From the NCBI GenBank assembly GCA_050309435.1, contig JBNRMJ010000017.1, positions 1-47,103 of the forward strand: a DNA stretch of 47,103 nt, written 5' to 3'. Below the pieces are notes generated by a model. It was given only the letters and a program-made list of their open reading frames with translations. It had not been told where the DNA came from and did no database searches. The position numbers and the translations under genes are program-made. Positions 32,343-41,421 of the stretch are shown here, one piece after another (the stretch's first letter is position 1; every line of letters starts with the position of its first letter). Source of the DNA: CAYXVJ01 sp050309435 (lineage in GTDB: Bacteria; Bacillota; Clostridia; Saccharofermentanales; Fastidiosipilaceae).

Positions 32343-32474
32343 GGTGGAAATCGTCTCTCATCTGCGGATGCCGCAGACAACAGGCATCATGAACTTTTGG
32401 CACAAGTTCGTAGCAGCAGCCTGCATACCGTAATCGCCGTGGCGTGCAATTAACCATGAGGAATGAGGGGAACA

Positions 32475-33113
32475 ATGAATCATAAGATGAAAAAGCGATT
32501 AAGCCTTCTGCTCTCGGGCGCGATGATCTTAATGCTCAACAGCCAGTTCGTCGCCGCTACCGGAACCGTGGACAATCCCTGGGATGCCAAAGCAGAATTC
32601 AGTTCAGAAACCGCCGAACCCGGTGTCTGGCGCTACAGTTCGTCATTCGATGGTGGGGAGACCTTCGAAACACAAACTGTATATGCCGAAAAAGACTGGG
32701 GGAACTTCTGGTATGAAAGCGCGGATGAAGGAATCGGCCAAGCTCGACGGAGCAACAGACTGGCAGGTCTTCGCCCGGATCATGCTGCCGTTATCCATGC
32801 CCATCCTGGCTACCATGATTGTCTATATGGGTGTCGGTTACTGGAACGAATGGTATAACGCTTTGATATTAAAACCACGGCAAAGAACCTGCAGACCCTG
32901 CAGCTTTTACTCAGACAAATACTCTCGACATCCGTCCTTACGCTTACCAGTCGCGGCGGTGTCAAGCAAGTGAATACCACAGGCGGCGTGACTCCGTCCG
33001 AAAGTTTACGCATGGCATCCGTTATTGTCGCTACCGTACCGATTTTAATCATATATCCCTTCTTGCAGCGCTACTTCGTCAAAGGGATTCTGGTCGGTTC
33101 CATTAAAGGTTAA
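32475..33113 (+). pseudogene. Deletion fusion of a secreted-protein head and an ABC permease tail
   Basis: The ATG at 32475 has GAGGGG upstream and encodes a signal peptide ('KKRLSLLLSGAMILMLNSQF' then 'VAATG') and about 65 residues of a secreted, probably beta-sandwich, protein. Near 32727 homology switches frame to an ABC permease at its EAA loop ('ESAKLDGATDWQVFARIMLP', 'TMIVYMGVGYWNEWYNALI'). Near 32870 a one-base change shifts the frame again, and the permease tail continues ('TTGGVTPSESLRMASVIVAT' to 'KGILVGSIKG') to TAA at 33111. So a former operon of a secreted enzyme, transporter genes and a YtcP-like permease has lost its middle. No functional product is expected. Confidence 0.85.
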
Positions 33114-33127
33114 GAAAGGCAGATTCT

Positions 33128-34129
33128 ATGAAAGCAGCGAAGTTAAGAGGTCCCGGTCATTTTGAAATAGTTGAGGAGCCGATCCCGTCATACGGGTCAA
33201 AGGAAGTCCTGATTAAAGTCCTTACCTGCGGGATATGCAGCTCCGAACACGGAACCTGGTCGTCCGGTTCCGACCATCAGAAAATATACGGTCATGAAAT
33301 TGTCGGACGCATTGTCGAAGTCGGTACAGAAGTTAAGAATTACCGGCCGGGCGATCGTGTCACCGGCATGATCTACGGTGGTTTCGCGGAATATACGACC
33401 GCAGCGGAGGAATTACTGGTTAAAGTACCGGACAATCTAAGCAGTCTGGAAGCCATTGCCGAACCGCTCAGTTGCATACAGACAGGAATCGATCGGCTTG
33501 ATCTCGAAGCTGGAAGTCCTGCCGCGGTTATCGGTTGCGGCTATATGGGTCTGCTATTGATAAAATTGCTTCGTCTGGCAGATGTGAATGAAATCATCGC
33601 GATTGATCCCAGAACCGAAGCACTCAGAAATGCTATCGCGGCAGGTGCATCGTGCATCTTGAAACCGGATGAAGTTCCGGATGCCTGGAAGATCCGCGAC
33701 TGGAACGAGATCAGCTTCGAGCGTGGTATTCCTCTGGTCTGCGAAGTGACGGGTACTCAAGGCGGTATTACACTTGCAGGCGAGATGTGTGCCTTACATG
33801 GCCAGTTATCGGTAGTCGGATACCATGCCGGAGGTCTTCGCACGATTGATCTGGGTTTGTGGGGCTGGAAAGCGCTTAACGTCATCAACACTCACGAGAG
33901 GCGTGACCATAAACATCTGGAAGCGCAGGCCAGACTTCTAAACAGCCTGGCCGATAATCGCTGGGATGCCGAATCCTTATATACGCATGTTTACTCGCTC
34001 GATAAAATCAACCAGGCGTTTCAGGATCAGGCGAAAAAGCCGGACGGCTATATCAAAGCCGCTCTGATTATCGATAAAGACGAAGAGAAAAACGTCAAAA
34101 GGGAAGTAAAGAAAGATTTTTCAAAATAA
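33128..34129 (+). CDS. Zinc-type medium-chain alcohol/polyol dehydrogenase
   Basis: A 333-residue protein of the sorbitol dehydrogenase-like group. Catalytic zinc ligands are likely C37 in 'CGICSSEHGTW' and H56-E57 in 'YGHEIVGRI'. The Rossmann segment 'AAVIGCGYMGLLLIKLLRL' near residues 132-150 binds NAD(P). The four-cysteine structural zinc lobe of classical enzymes is missing, as in some shorter family members. AAAGGCAG precedes the start, 15 bp after the permease remnant, so it is now read from the promoter at 32238. It probably oxidises a polyol or reduces a keto-sugar of the adjacent allose/lyxose pathway; the substrate is inferred. Confidence 0.82.
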   Translation: MKAAKLRGPGHFEIVEEPIPSYGSKEVLIKVLTCGICSSEHGTWSSGSDHQKIYGHEIVGRIVEVGTEVKNYRPGDRVTGMIYGGFAEYTTAAEELLVKVPDNLSSLEAIAEPLSCIQTGIDRLDLEAGSPAAVIGCGYMGLLLIKLLRLADVNEIIAIDPRTEALRNAIAAGASCILKPDEVPDAWKIRDWNEISFERGIPLVCEVTGTQGGITLAGEMCALHGQLSVVGYHAGGLRTIDLGLWGWKALNVINTHERRDHKHLEAQARLLNSLADNRWDAESLYTHVYSLDKINQAFQDQAKKPDGYIKAALIIDKDEEKNVKREVKKDFSK

Positions 34130-34133
34130 AAGA

Positions 34134-34179
34134 TTGACGCCGCTTCATATACTTTATATAATAGGTAAACGTTTAACCT
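34134..34179 (+). promoter_or_regulatory. Sigma-A promoter with overlapping LacI-type operator
   Basis: TTGACG (34134-34139), a 17-bp spacer and TATAAT (34157-34162) form a strong promoter. Overlapping the expected start point is AGGTAAACGTTTAACCT (34163-34179), a near-perfect inverted repeat with central AAACGTTT. It matches the two operators at 32277 and 32330. A bound repressor would cover the transcription start. This promoter drives the lyxose isomerase gene and probably the long cluster to 45832. Confidence 0.85.
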
Positions 34180-34206
34180 ATATAAACGCAAGAGGGAGAC
34201 AAAGAG

Positions 34207-34896
34207 ATGAAACGTTCAGAAGTAAATCGGGTTATAGCAGAGGCCAAAACCTTTCTTGAGGAGATGAATTTCAAACTCCCGCCCTTCGCTTTCTGGTCGC
34301 CGGACGAGTGGCAGGGAAAACTGCCTGCTTGTCGGGAAATTGTAGATAATATGCTGGGCTGGGATATAACGGATTTCTCATCCGGGGATTTTAATCAAGT
34401 CGGATTATTCCTTTTCACGCTTAGAAACGGCAACCCCCATCTCCCTCAATATACGAAACCCTATGCCGAGAAGATTCTGATTATTCGGGAAAATCAGGAA
34501 ACACCTTATCATTTCCACTGGCAAAAGATGGAAGACATCATCAATCGAGGTGGCGGAAATCTCTTGATCGAGCTCTGGCAGGCTAATGATAAAGAAGAAA
34601 AGACCGATCTTCCTTTAACCGTTCAAATCGACGGAGAACACAGAGAAGTAGAAGGAGGGACGATCATTCGTCTCGAACCCGGGCAGAGCATTACACTCCT
34701 GCCGTATCAGTATCACCGCTTCTGGGCGGAAGCCGGGAAAGGTCCGGTCCTGGCCGGCGAAGTATCAATGGTCAATGATGATAAAAGCGATAACCGCTTT
34801 TTGAAGAAACAAGAGCGTTTTTCGGAAATAGAAGAAGATGAAAAACCCCTTCACTTGCTCGTAAGCGATTATGAAACGTGGCTGAAAGATAATTAA
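34207..34896 (+). CDS. D-lyxose/D-mannose ketol-isomerase
   Basis: A 229-residue cupin-fold protein. 'YHFHWQKMEDIINRGGGNLL' near residues 101-120 provides metal ligands H102, H104 and E109, and 'LPYQYHRFWAE' provides H170; this is the metal site of D-lyxose isomerases (former DUF1498). The enzyme interconverts D-lyxose with D-xylulose and D-mannose with D-fructose. The length matches the family. GAGGGAG precedes the start. It is first in the operon after a LacI-controlled promoter. With GH130 nearby, mannose released from mannosides could be its substrate. Confidence 0.87.
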   Translation: MKRSEVNRVIAEAKTFLEEMNFKLPPFAFWSPDEWQGKLPACREIVDNMLGWDITDFSSGDFNQVGLFLFTLRNGNPHLPQYTKPYAEKILIIRENQETPYHFHWQKMEDIINRGGGNLLIELWQANDKEEKTDLPLTVQIDGEHREVEGGTIIRLEPGQSITLLPYQYHRFWAEAGKGPVLAGEVSMVNDDKSDNRFLKKQERFSEIEEDEKPLHLLVSDYETWLKDN

Positions 34897-34934
34897 TCGT
34901 TTCGTACGGCAAGACTTATCTGAAGGAGGAAAAC

Positions 34935-35642
34935 ATGGCAATTATTAACAGCTCGATTATGTGCATGGATTTTTTGAAGCTGGAAGAAAGTATCAAGATA
35001 CTAAACGATCAGGTCGATTATTTTCATGCCGATCTCATGGACGGACATTATGTTCCGAATTTGACATTATCACCGGACTTTATCGCTGCCTGTTCTGCCG
35101 TCACGACTAAACCGATCGAAGCTCATCTCATGATGACCGATCCCATGTCTTTTATCGATAGCGTGGCAAAGGCAGGAGCAGCGATTATTTCGCTTCATGC
35201 CGACGTAATTCAGCCGTATGCATTCCGTGCGATCCGGGCAATACAAAATCTGGGTTGCGAGGCCGGGGTGGTTTTAAACCCGGCGACTCCCTTAAGTGCC
35301 GCTGAAGCTTATCTGGGGCAGATTAAGATACTCACTTTAATGACGGTGGACGCAGGTTATGCCGGTCAGCCGTTTGTTCCTCAGGTCCTGAATAAAATTG
35401 CGGCTGCCAGGGAGCTCAAGGAGAAGTCAGGCTATAACTACATCATTCAAGTTGACGGTGCCTGCAACAAGGATAACTACCTTGACATGTTGAGCGCAGG
35501 CGCCGAAGCATTCGTTATGGGATCGACCGGATTATTCGGCCTCAATACGGATCTGAACCTGGCTGTAAAGCAAATGCATGAAGAACTGGCTGCCGCAAAA
35601 TCCGGTCTGACGGCAAGTAAGAAAGTCTGGGTACAAGCATGA
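34935..35642 (+). CDS. alsE: D-allulose-6-phosphate 3-epimerase (AlsE-like)
   Basis: A 235-residue TIM-barrel epimerase. 'SSIMCMDFLKLEESI' at the start matches AlsE rather than Rpe. 'HADLMDGHYVPNLTLSPDF' (31-49) carries H31 and D33, 'EAHLMMTDP' H64, and 'IIQVDGACN' the second catalytic aspartate. AlsE converts D-allulose-6-phosphate to fructose-6-phosphate; related Rpe acts on ribulose-5-phosphate, so dual activity is possible. GGAGGAAA precedes the start. Its stop overlaps the kinase start by four bases. Confidence 0.88.
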   Translation: MAIINSSIMCMDFLKLEESIKILNDQVDYFHADLMDGHYVPNLTLSPDFIAACSAVTTKPIEAHLMMTDPMSFIDSVAKAGAAIISLHADVIQPYAFRAIRAIQNLGCEAGVVLNPATPLSAAEAYLGQIKILTLMTVDAGYAGQPFVPQVLNKIAAARELKEKSGYNYIIQVDGACNKDNYLDMLSAGAEAFVMGSTGLFGLNTDLNLAVKQMHEELAAAKSGLTASKKVWVQA

Positions 35643-36670
35643 CGGAAAAATTAGTACTGGGTCTGGATATCGGCGGAACACATGTCCGTACGGGCCTGGT
35701 TGACAGCAACTATAAACTTAGTCACTTCGTCATCGAGCCGACTCCGACCGTGTTGGGAACAGATCCTGTCGCCAACATAACGAATTTTATCAAGTGTTAC
35801 TGCGATAAATATCTGGATGGCGGACGGCCCGAAGCGATTTCGCTGGGCTTTCCTTCCACCATATCGAAAGATCGCCGAACGATACTGAGTACTCCGAACA
35901 TTCCCCATCTCAACAATGTTCCCATCGCCGAACTGCTGGAAGAAGCTTTGGAAACCCGTGTATTTATAAACCGGGATGTTAATTTGCTCTTATTGTTTGA
36001 TATCTACTATTTCACTATCGATCGAGATTCCACGGTAATTGCCATCTATTACGGAACCGGCCTGGGTAATGCGGTCATGGTTGGCGGTAATCTGCTGCTC
36101 GGAAAGAACGGAGTCGCATCCGAGCTGGGCCATATTCCGCTTCTTGACAACCCTCTGATCTGCGGATGCGGGAATGTCGGATGCCTGGAGACACTGGCAT
36201 CGGGTCGTTATCTTGAAACACTCAGACAAGAACGTTTCCCGGACACGGAAATTCAGGATATGTTTACAGCCCACTGGCCCTCTCCCGAACTGGAAAAATA
36301 TCTCTATTACCTCTCGCTGCCGGCTGTCACGGAAATCAATATTTTCGATCCCGATCACATTATATTAGGCGGCGGTATCCTGCACATGGACGGATTCCCT
36401 TATGATGCGTTAATCGAGGTCATTCGTTCGCAGGTGCGTAAACCTTTACCGGAGGAAAATCTTTCCTTTATCCAGGCTCATCAGGAGCAGGAAAACGGTG
36501 TAATAGGCGCCGGGATATACGGTCAAACATTAATTGGAGGGCAGCGCTTGAAGCAGACATCGGATAGCAATATAAAGAAAATCCGTTCGATTTTATCCGG
36601 AAAAATGTCGACGGCTTCAGATATGGCAGCTGTATCGAAAAATATCGGAGACACAAAGGAGAGTATATGA
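35639..36670 (+). CDS. alsK: ROK-family D-allose kinase (AlsK-like)
   Basis: A 343-residue sugar kinase. The phosphate loop 'LGLDIGGTHVRTG' is at 7-19, the catalytic aspartate D113 lies in 'INRDVNLLLLFD', and the ROK zinc motif 'CGCGNVGCLET' is at 175-185 after 'SELGH'. The blocks 'GFPSTISKDRRTILSTPN' and 'NIFDPDHIILGGGILHM' closely follow E. coli AlsK. It makes allose-6-phosphate. It is about 30 residues longer than AlsK at the C-terminus. It overlaps both neighbours by four bases, indicating tight coupling alsE-alsK-rpiB. Confidence 0.88.
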   Translation: MTEKLVLGLDIGGTHVRTGLVDSNYKLSHFVIEPTPTVLGTDPVANITNFIKCYCDKYLDGGRPEAISLGFPSTISKDRRTILSTPNIPHLNNVPIAELLEEALETRVFINRDVNLLLLFDIYYFTIDRDSTVIAIYYGTGLGNAVMVGGNLLLGKNGVASELGHIPLLDNPLICGCGNVGCLETLASGRYLETLRQERFPDTEIQDMFTAHWPSPELEKYLYYLSLPAVTEINIFDPDHIILGGGILHMDGFPYDALIEVIRSQVRKPLPEENLSFIQAHQEQENGVIGAGIYGQTLIGGQRLKQTSDSNIKKIRSILSGKMSTASDMAAVSKNIGDTKESI

Positions 36671-37116
36671 AAATCGTACTGGGATCGGATCACACGGCTC
36701 TTGAACTCAAAGCCATCGTCCGGGCGTATTTGGAAGAGAAGGGCTATGAAGTCAGCGATGCGGGCGCATACAGCAACGAGCGCTGCGACTATCCCCGTTT
36801 CGGCGAGGCCGCTGCTCTGGAAGTTTCTTCGGGTAGAGCCGATCGAGGTATTATTTTCTGCGGTACCGGTGTCGGAATCAGCCTGGCAGCCAATAAGGTT
36901 CGTGACATACGCTGTGTTAATTGCAGTGAAAGCTACTCCGCACGCATGAGCCGCCTGCATAACGACAGCAATATGCTAAGTCTGGGCGCCAGAGTAGTGG
37001 GTCCGGGTCTGGCGCTGGAAATTGTTGAAGCCTGGCTGGAAGCCGAATTCGAAGGCGAGCGTCACGCAGCCAGAGTAGAGATGATACGAGAAATTGAAAG
37101 AAAGTACGGCATTTGA
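36667..37116 (+). CDS. rpiB: RpiB/AlsB ribose-5-phosphate / allose-6-phosphate isomerase
   Basis: A 149-residue protein matching RpiB length. 'MKIVLGSDHTALELK' has D8 and H9, 'CDYPRFGEAAA' the substrate loop, and 'IIFCGTGVGISLAANK' the catalytic C65 in place of serine seen in some groups. RpiB isomerises ribose-5-phosphate and allose-6-phosphate to their ketoses. With AlsK and AlsE it completes allose to fructose-6-phosphate. It also serves ribose from the ribokinase downstream. Four-base overlap with alsK. Confidence 0.9.
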   Translation: MKIVLGSDHTALELKAIVRAYLEEKGYEVSDAGAYSNERCDYPRFGEAAALEVSSGRADRGIIFCGTGVGISLAANKVRDIRCVNCSESYSARMSRLHNDSNMLSLGARVVGPGLALEIVEAWLEAEFEGERHAARVEMIREIERKYGI

Positions 37117-37165
37117 TTCAGGGAGTACTTTATCTGAAGACTCGAAAATGGCAAAGGAGAGTTCT

Positions 37166-40100
37166 ATGGATCGCAATAAACTGATTAATGGAGAAGCATT
37201 GTCACGCGAGCGCTTTTTAAAGCCTTCGCCTGAATTCGGGATTATGCCGTTTTGGTTCTGGAACGGTACGATGGACCATGACGAAATGGAGCGTCAGCTG
37301 CAGGAGTTAAAGGATAAAGGAATTCCCGGCATTTTTATTCACGCTCGTTTCGGTATCCGCGAACACCTGGACTACCTCGGCGAAGGTTGGTTCGATCGTG
37401 TGCGTTTTACGATTGAGAAAGCCGAAGAAATGGGTCTGGAGGTCTGGGTTTATGACGAATATAACTGGCCCAGCGGTACGGCAGGTCAGACTATTCAAAA
37501 AGAACAGCCCGACCTGACCAGTCGTTATCTCGAAGTGATTGTCGAGGATATGGCCGGTAACTATTTTACCTTTATGGAAGGTACGGATTCCCGATATCAT
37601 GACCTCGAGCAATCACAGCCGGTTTATGCCTGCGCCATCAAACAAGAAGATCTGAAAGCCGGACGCTTCGAATCCATCAATCTCATGCCGAATCTTTGTT
37701 TTGATAAAGTCATTTCCTGGCAGGCTCCCGAAGGACCCTGGAAGTTTATGTACTTTATCGAGCGTCGCTCCGATTGGTACGTTGACGTTTTGAATCCCGA
37801 AACGACGAAAGTATTTCTCGAAAAAACACATGAACGATACAAAGAGCATGCGGGATCCGCTTTCAGCCGTAAAATCGGCGGCTTCTATACCGACGAGCCT
37901 GCGATGCACTACTTTACGATTTTCGAAGATAATTACATCATTCCCTGGTCGCGAGATATCCTGGAATATTTCGAACGGGATCACGGCTATGATCTTCTCG
38001 AATTACTGCCGATGCTTTTCTTCGATTTCAAAGATAAGTCTGCGCAGCTTCGCTATGATTTCTGGTCCACTTTATCGGCACAGTACGAGGAAAGTTATTA
38101 CAAGCAGATAGGGGACTGGTGCGAAGAAAACGGAGTTCACAGCACAGGTCACTTGCTGGCCGAAGAAAACATTCTGGTTCATGCACGTACCGGCGGTAAT
38201 CTTTTCCATATGCTTCGCCATTTCCATGTGACAGGTGTCGATCACTTGTATCCGAGAGTCGGAACCAGAGCAATGCCCGAAGAGCATGTCGCTTTGAAAA
38301 TTGCCTCATCCGCAGCTCATCAAAACGGCAGCGCCAGACTAGTCTGCGAGTCTATGGGCGGCGCTTTCTGGGATGCCACCATGACACGAATGAAATGGAT
38401 TGCAGACTGGGAATATCTGCTTGGCGTTAATTTGCTCAATCCCCATGGTTTCCATTATTCCGTCGAAGGCGAGCGTAAAAGAGATTGGCCGCCGTCTCAG
38501 TTCTATCATCACAGCTGGTGGGACGAGTATAAAAATTTCAACGAATATATGACACGTCTGGGTTATGTCCTTTCCGGCGGAAAACATGCGGCCCGTACGG
38601 CTGTCTTGTATCCAATCAACTCGGTATGGGCGAACTATGAGCCCCAAGGGGCGACAGCTGTCGGCTCTCTGATCGATCGCGAGTTTAAATGGATGACCGA
38701 TCGACTGCTTCGTCTGCATGTCGAATTTGATTATGTTGACGAGGATCTCCTGGCTTTATCCCCGATCGAAAACGGTGCCGTCGTAATCCGCGACGAAGCC
38801 TACGATTTCCTGATTTTACCCGCCGTAACTCATATAAAAGCAGAGACACTCGATTTCCTGGAACGCTTTGTTCAGTCCGGAGGACGTGTCCTGGCCGATA
38901 CGCTTTTGCCGCTTGCGCTTCTGACCGGAACACCGGAGGAAAAATCTTCCGTCGGCGAACGAATCCGTCGTCTCTTTGGAATCGAAGGCCGGCAGTTACT
39001 GGACAGTTTTAGCGAAACAGGTTCGTCCGCAGACGCTCTGAACGGACAGCCCGGCGGCCTGGAAAACTGTGTGCTTGCTCCGGGAAGCGGCTTTGCCAAG
39101 GATGACCGTATGAGTGATTTTCGCTCAACAATATTGGAATTAACCGAACCCGAACTCGAAATCGACAGCGAAGAAGTCTTCCAGCTGCATCGCATCAAGG
39201 ATGGTCAGGATCTGTATTTCATCATAAATCCTTCGTTTGAGGCAGTTGATCTACGCATTGGCATCCCGGGTATTGTGAAACCCGAGTTCTGGAATCTGGA
39301 AAACGGCGATATTACGGATCTGCCGGTCTATCGCCATGAAGATGGCAAGACATTTATCAAGCTGCACCTCGAAGATCGTGGCTCGGCCCTGCTGGCTACC
39401 AGACCCTGGAATGGAGAAGCACATCTAGAGCATGCTCCGGAAGCTGTTGTCGTCAAAGAGGCCAAGGACGGTAAGTGGACCGGATACAAGACGCAACCAT
39501 CCGATTCGATTCGGTCTGACAGCAGATGGAGCTGGCGTCCGGACAGAGACAATCTCTTTAGCACGGATGCTTACCGGGTGCTGGTCTCCGCTAACGATGA
39601 CAAGAGCGAATTACCGGACGATATTTTCTCCGGCAGAGAGCTAGTCGAGTGGCATAAATTCCGTATGGGTGCCTGGGAGCTCCAGTTGCCCGGCGGCCGC
39701 ACGAAGAAGCCCTATCCTCAGGATGTCTGGTATGCGGTTGATGTGGAAATCGAAGCGCTTCCGGAGAAGATCAATCTGGTCGTAGACGGATTCAAAGGCG
39801 AGAGTTGGAGGGTTTGGATCAATGGTGTTCCGTGCGGCGACGAAACCTTGCCTTCGAGTTTGGATGCCGAAATGAGGGAGATTCCGGCTCGCGAGCATTT
39901 GCGTGTTGGCAGTAACCGTATCGCGATCTGCTTAACAGTAACAAAAAGAACCGACGGCATGCTGGACCTGCTGAAACTGATCGGCGACTTCGGAGTATAC
40001 GAGAAAGATGGTGTCCAGGTAATCGGAGAAGCACCATCTACGATGGAAAACGGGGACTGGACGAAACAGGGTTATCCTTATTTTTCCGGTGCCGGCATCT

Positions 40101-40414
40101 ACACCCGGGAAATCGAAGTCAACAAAGACCAACTGGACAAGCGTCGCGCCATTTTAACTGCCGATGTCGGGGAGGATATTCTCGAAGTACGCGTAAACGG
40201 GCGGCAGGCGGCCTTACGTCTCTGGGCTCCTTACGAAGCTGACCTGACTGACTATTTACATGCAGGCTTGAATCGTCTTGAACTTCGTGTGGTCAATACC
40301 CAGAACAACGCCATGAACGGCGTCGCTCAATGCTCGGGGCTCGCCTCATGCGAAATTCGCTTCTATGATGAGGTAAAAGGGGACTTAACGAATACAAAAC
40401 TACATGAGGAGTAA
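37166..40414 (+). CDS. Large TIM-barrel glycoside-hydrolase-like protein with jelly-roll C-terminus
   Basis: A 1082-residue cytoplasmic protein. ATG 37166 with AAAGGAGA is preferred to an upstream TTG that overlaps rpiB. 'FGIMPFWFWNGTMDHDEMER', 'IPGIFIHARFG' and 'VWVYDEYNWPSGTAG' (to about residue 115) open a TIM barrel like that of GH106-related rhamnosidase-type proteins. 'IGGFYTDEPAMHYF' (about 257-270) and 'LVCESMGGAFWDATMTR' hold likely catalytic acids. 'DFLILPAVTHIKAETLDFLE' resembles the amidotransferase-like domain of GH42 enzymes. Two galactose-binding jelly-roll regions finish the protein. No signal peptide, so it acts on imported glycosides. The specific CAZy family is uncertain. 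Confidence 0.75.
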   Translation: MDRNKLINGEALSRERFLKPSPEFGIMPFWFWNGTMDHDEMERQLQELKDKGIPGIFIHARFGIREHLDYLGEGWFDRVRFTIEKAEEMGLEVWVYDEYNWPSGTAGQTIQKEQPDLTSRYLEVIVEDMAGNYFTFMEGTDSRYHDLEQSQPVYACAIKQEDLKAGRFESINLMPNLCFDKVISWQAPEGPWKFMYFIERRSDWYVDVLNPETTKVFLEKTHERYKEHAGSAFSRKIGGFYTDEPAMHYFTIFEDNYIIPWSRDILEYFERDHGYDLLELLPMLFFDFKDKSAQLRYDFWSTLSAQYEESYYKQIGDWCEENGVHSTGHLLAEENILVHARTGGNLFHMLRHFHVTGVDHLYPRVGTRAMPEEHVALKIASSAAHQNGSARLVCESMGGAFWDATMTRMKWIADWEYLLGVNLLNPHGFHYSVEGERKRDWPPSQFYHHSWWDEYKNFNEYMTRLGYVLSGGKHAARTAVLYPINSVWANYEPQGATAVGSLIDREFKWMTDRLLRLHVEFDYVDEDLLALSPIENGAVVIRDEAYDFLILPAVTHIKAETLDFLERFVQSGGRVLADTLLPLALLTGTPEEKSSVGERIRRLFGIEGRQLLDSFSETGSSADALNGQPGGLENCVLAPGSGFAKDDRMSDFRSTILELTEPELEIDSEEVFQLHRIKDGQDLYFIINPSFEAVDLRIGIPGIVKPEFWNLENGDITDLPVYRHEDGKTFIKLHLEDRGSALLATRPWNGEAHLEHAPEAVVVKEAKDGKWTGYKTQPSDSIRSDSRWSWRPDRDNLFSTDAYRVLVSANDDKSELPDDIFSGRELVEWHKFRMGAWELQLPGGRTKKPYPQDVWYAVDVEIEALPEKINLVVDGFKGESWRVWINGVPCGDETLPSSLDAEMREIPAREHLRVGSNRIAICLTVTKRTDGMLDLLKLIGDFGVYEKDGVQVIGEAPSTMENGDWTKQGYPYFSGAGIYTREIEVNKDQLDKRRAILTADVGEDILEVRVNGRQAALRLWAPYEADLTDYLHAGLNRLELRVVNTQNNAMNGVAQCSGLASCEIRFYDEVKGDLTNTKLHEE

Positions 40415-40422
40415 GCTGAGTC

Positions 40423-41421
40423 ATGAGTAAACAGAATTTAGCACGCAGACCTAGAATCTTAACTGTTGGAAGCATGAACATGGACCTCGTCATGCAAGTT
40501 CAACGCTTTCCGGAATCCAACGAAACGCTGATCGGAAACAGCTACAAGTATGTTGAAGGCGGCAAAGGCGGTAACCAGGCCGTGGCAGCCGCCAGGCTCG
40601 GTGCAGTGTCCGTGATGTGCGGAGCGGTTGGCGATGATCCGAACGGAGCACTTCTGGCGGACCGTCTGGCCCAACGAGGCGTCGATTCGCGTTACGTAAT
40701 GAGAAGTCCGGGTACGCCCACGGGTCTGGCCGTTATTCCTGTGGATGCAGCCGGCAACAATCAGATAATGATTTTCCCCGGAGCCAATATGAGCCTGAGT
40801 ATGGATCATGTCTTGAAAGCTTTGAATGATGCAAATGCTCAGAATGAGTCATTTGACTTGATTCTCTTACAGCTCGAGATTCCTTCGGAAACCGTTCAAG
40901 CTGTCATCGCCGAAGCTCGCAGACGAGGCATTTACACGGTTCTCGATGCTGCTCCCGCAGGCGGTCAGGATCTGGCTCTTTATCGCGGTGTGAACATTGT
41001 CAGCCCGAACGAAAGCGAATGTAAGGCCTGGACAGGTATTTATCCTTCGGACGAAGCATCAATGATCGAAGCATCCCGTATTTTGAAAGAGAAAACAAAT
41101 GCCGATGCCGTTGTATTGAAGCTGGGCAGCCGGGGATCAGCTTTATATGCAGACAATAAGCTAACAATTTATCCGGCATTCACAGGCATTAAGGCAGTGG
41201 ACAGCACGGCTGCCGGCGATACTTTTACAGCCGCGCTGGCGGTGCGGTTTTGTGAAACGGACGATCTGGATACTGCGATTCGCTTCGCGAATGCGGCAGG
41301 TGCTCTTTGTGTATCGAAGAGCGGCGCACAGCCTTCGATACCTTCGCGCGAAGACACGGACTTGTTTCTGGCAGAGCGTGACTTGGCATCATACAGTTTG
41401 AATGAAGCGGTGGAGTCATGA
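40423..41421 (+). CDS. rbsK: Ribokinase (PfkB family)
   Basis: A 332-residue PfkB kinase. 'GSMNMDLVMQVQRFP' and 'EGGKGGNQAVAAARLGA' (45-61) form the first PfkB signature, and 'AVDSTAAGDTFTAAL' carries the catalytic aspartate D266 and anion hole. It phosphorylates D-ribose at O5. GGAGTAAG precedes the start and its stop overlaps the amidohydrolase start by four bases. Its ribose could come from the nucleoside hydrolase in the same operon. Confidence 0.9.
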   Translation: MSKQNLARRPRILTVGSMNMDLVMQVQRFPESNETLIGNSYKYVEGGKGGNQAVAAARLGAVSVMCGAVGDDPNGALLADRLAQRGVDSRYVMRSPGTPTGLAVIPVDAAGNNQIMIFPGANMSLSMDHVLKALNDANAQNESFDLILLQLEIPSETVQAVIAEARRRGIYTVLDAAPAGGQDLALYRGVNIVSPNESECKAWTGIYPSDEASMIEASRILKEKTNADAVVLKLGSRGSALYADNKLTIYPAFTGIKAVDSTAAGDTFTAALAVRFCETDDLDTAIRFANAAGALCVSKSGAQPSIPSREDTDLFLAERDLASYSLNEAVES

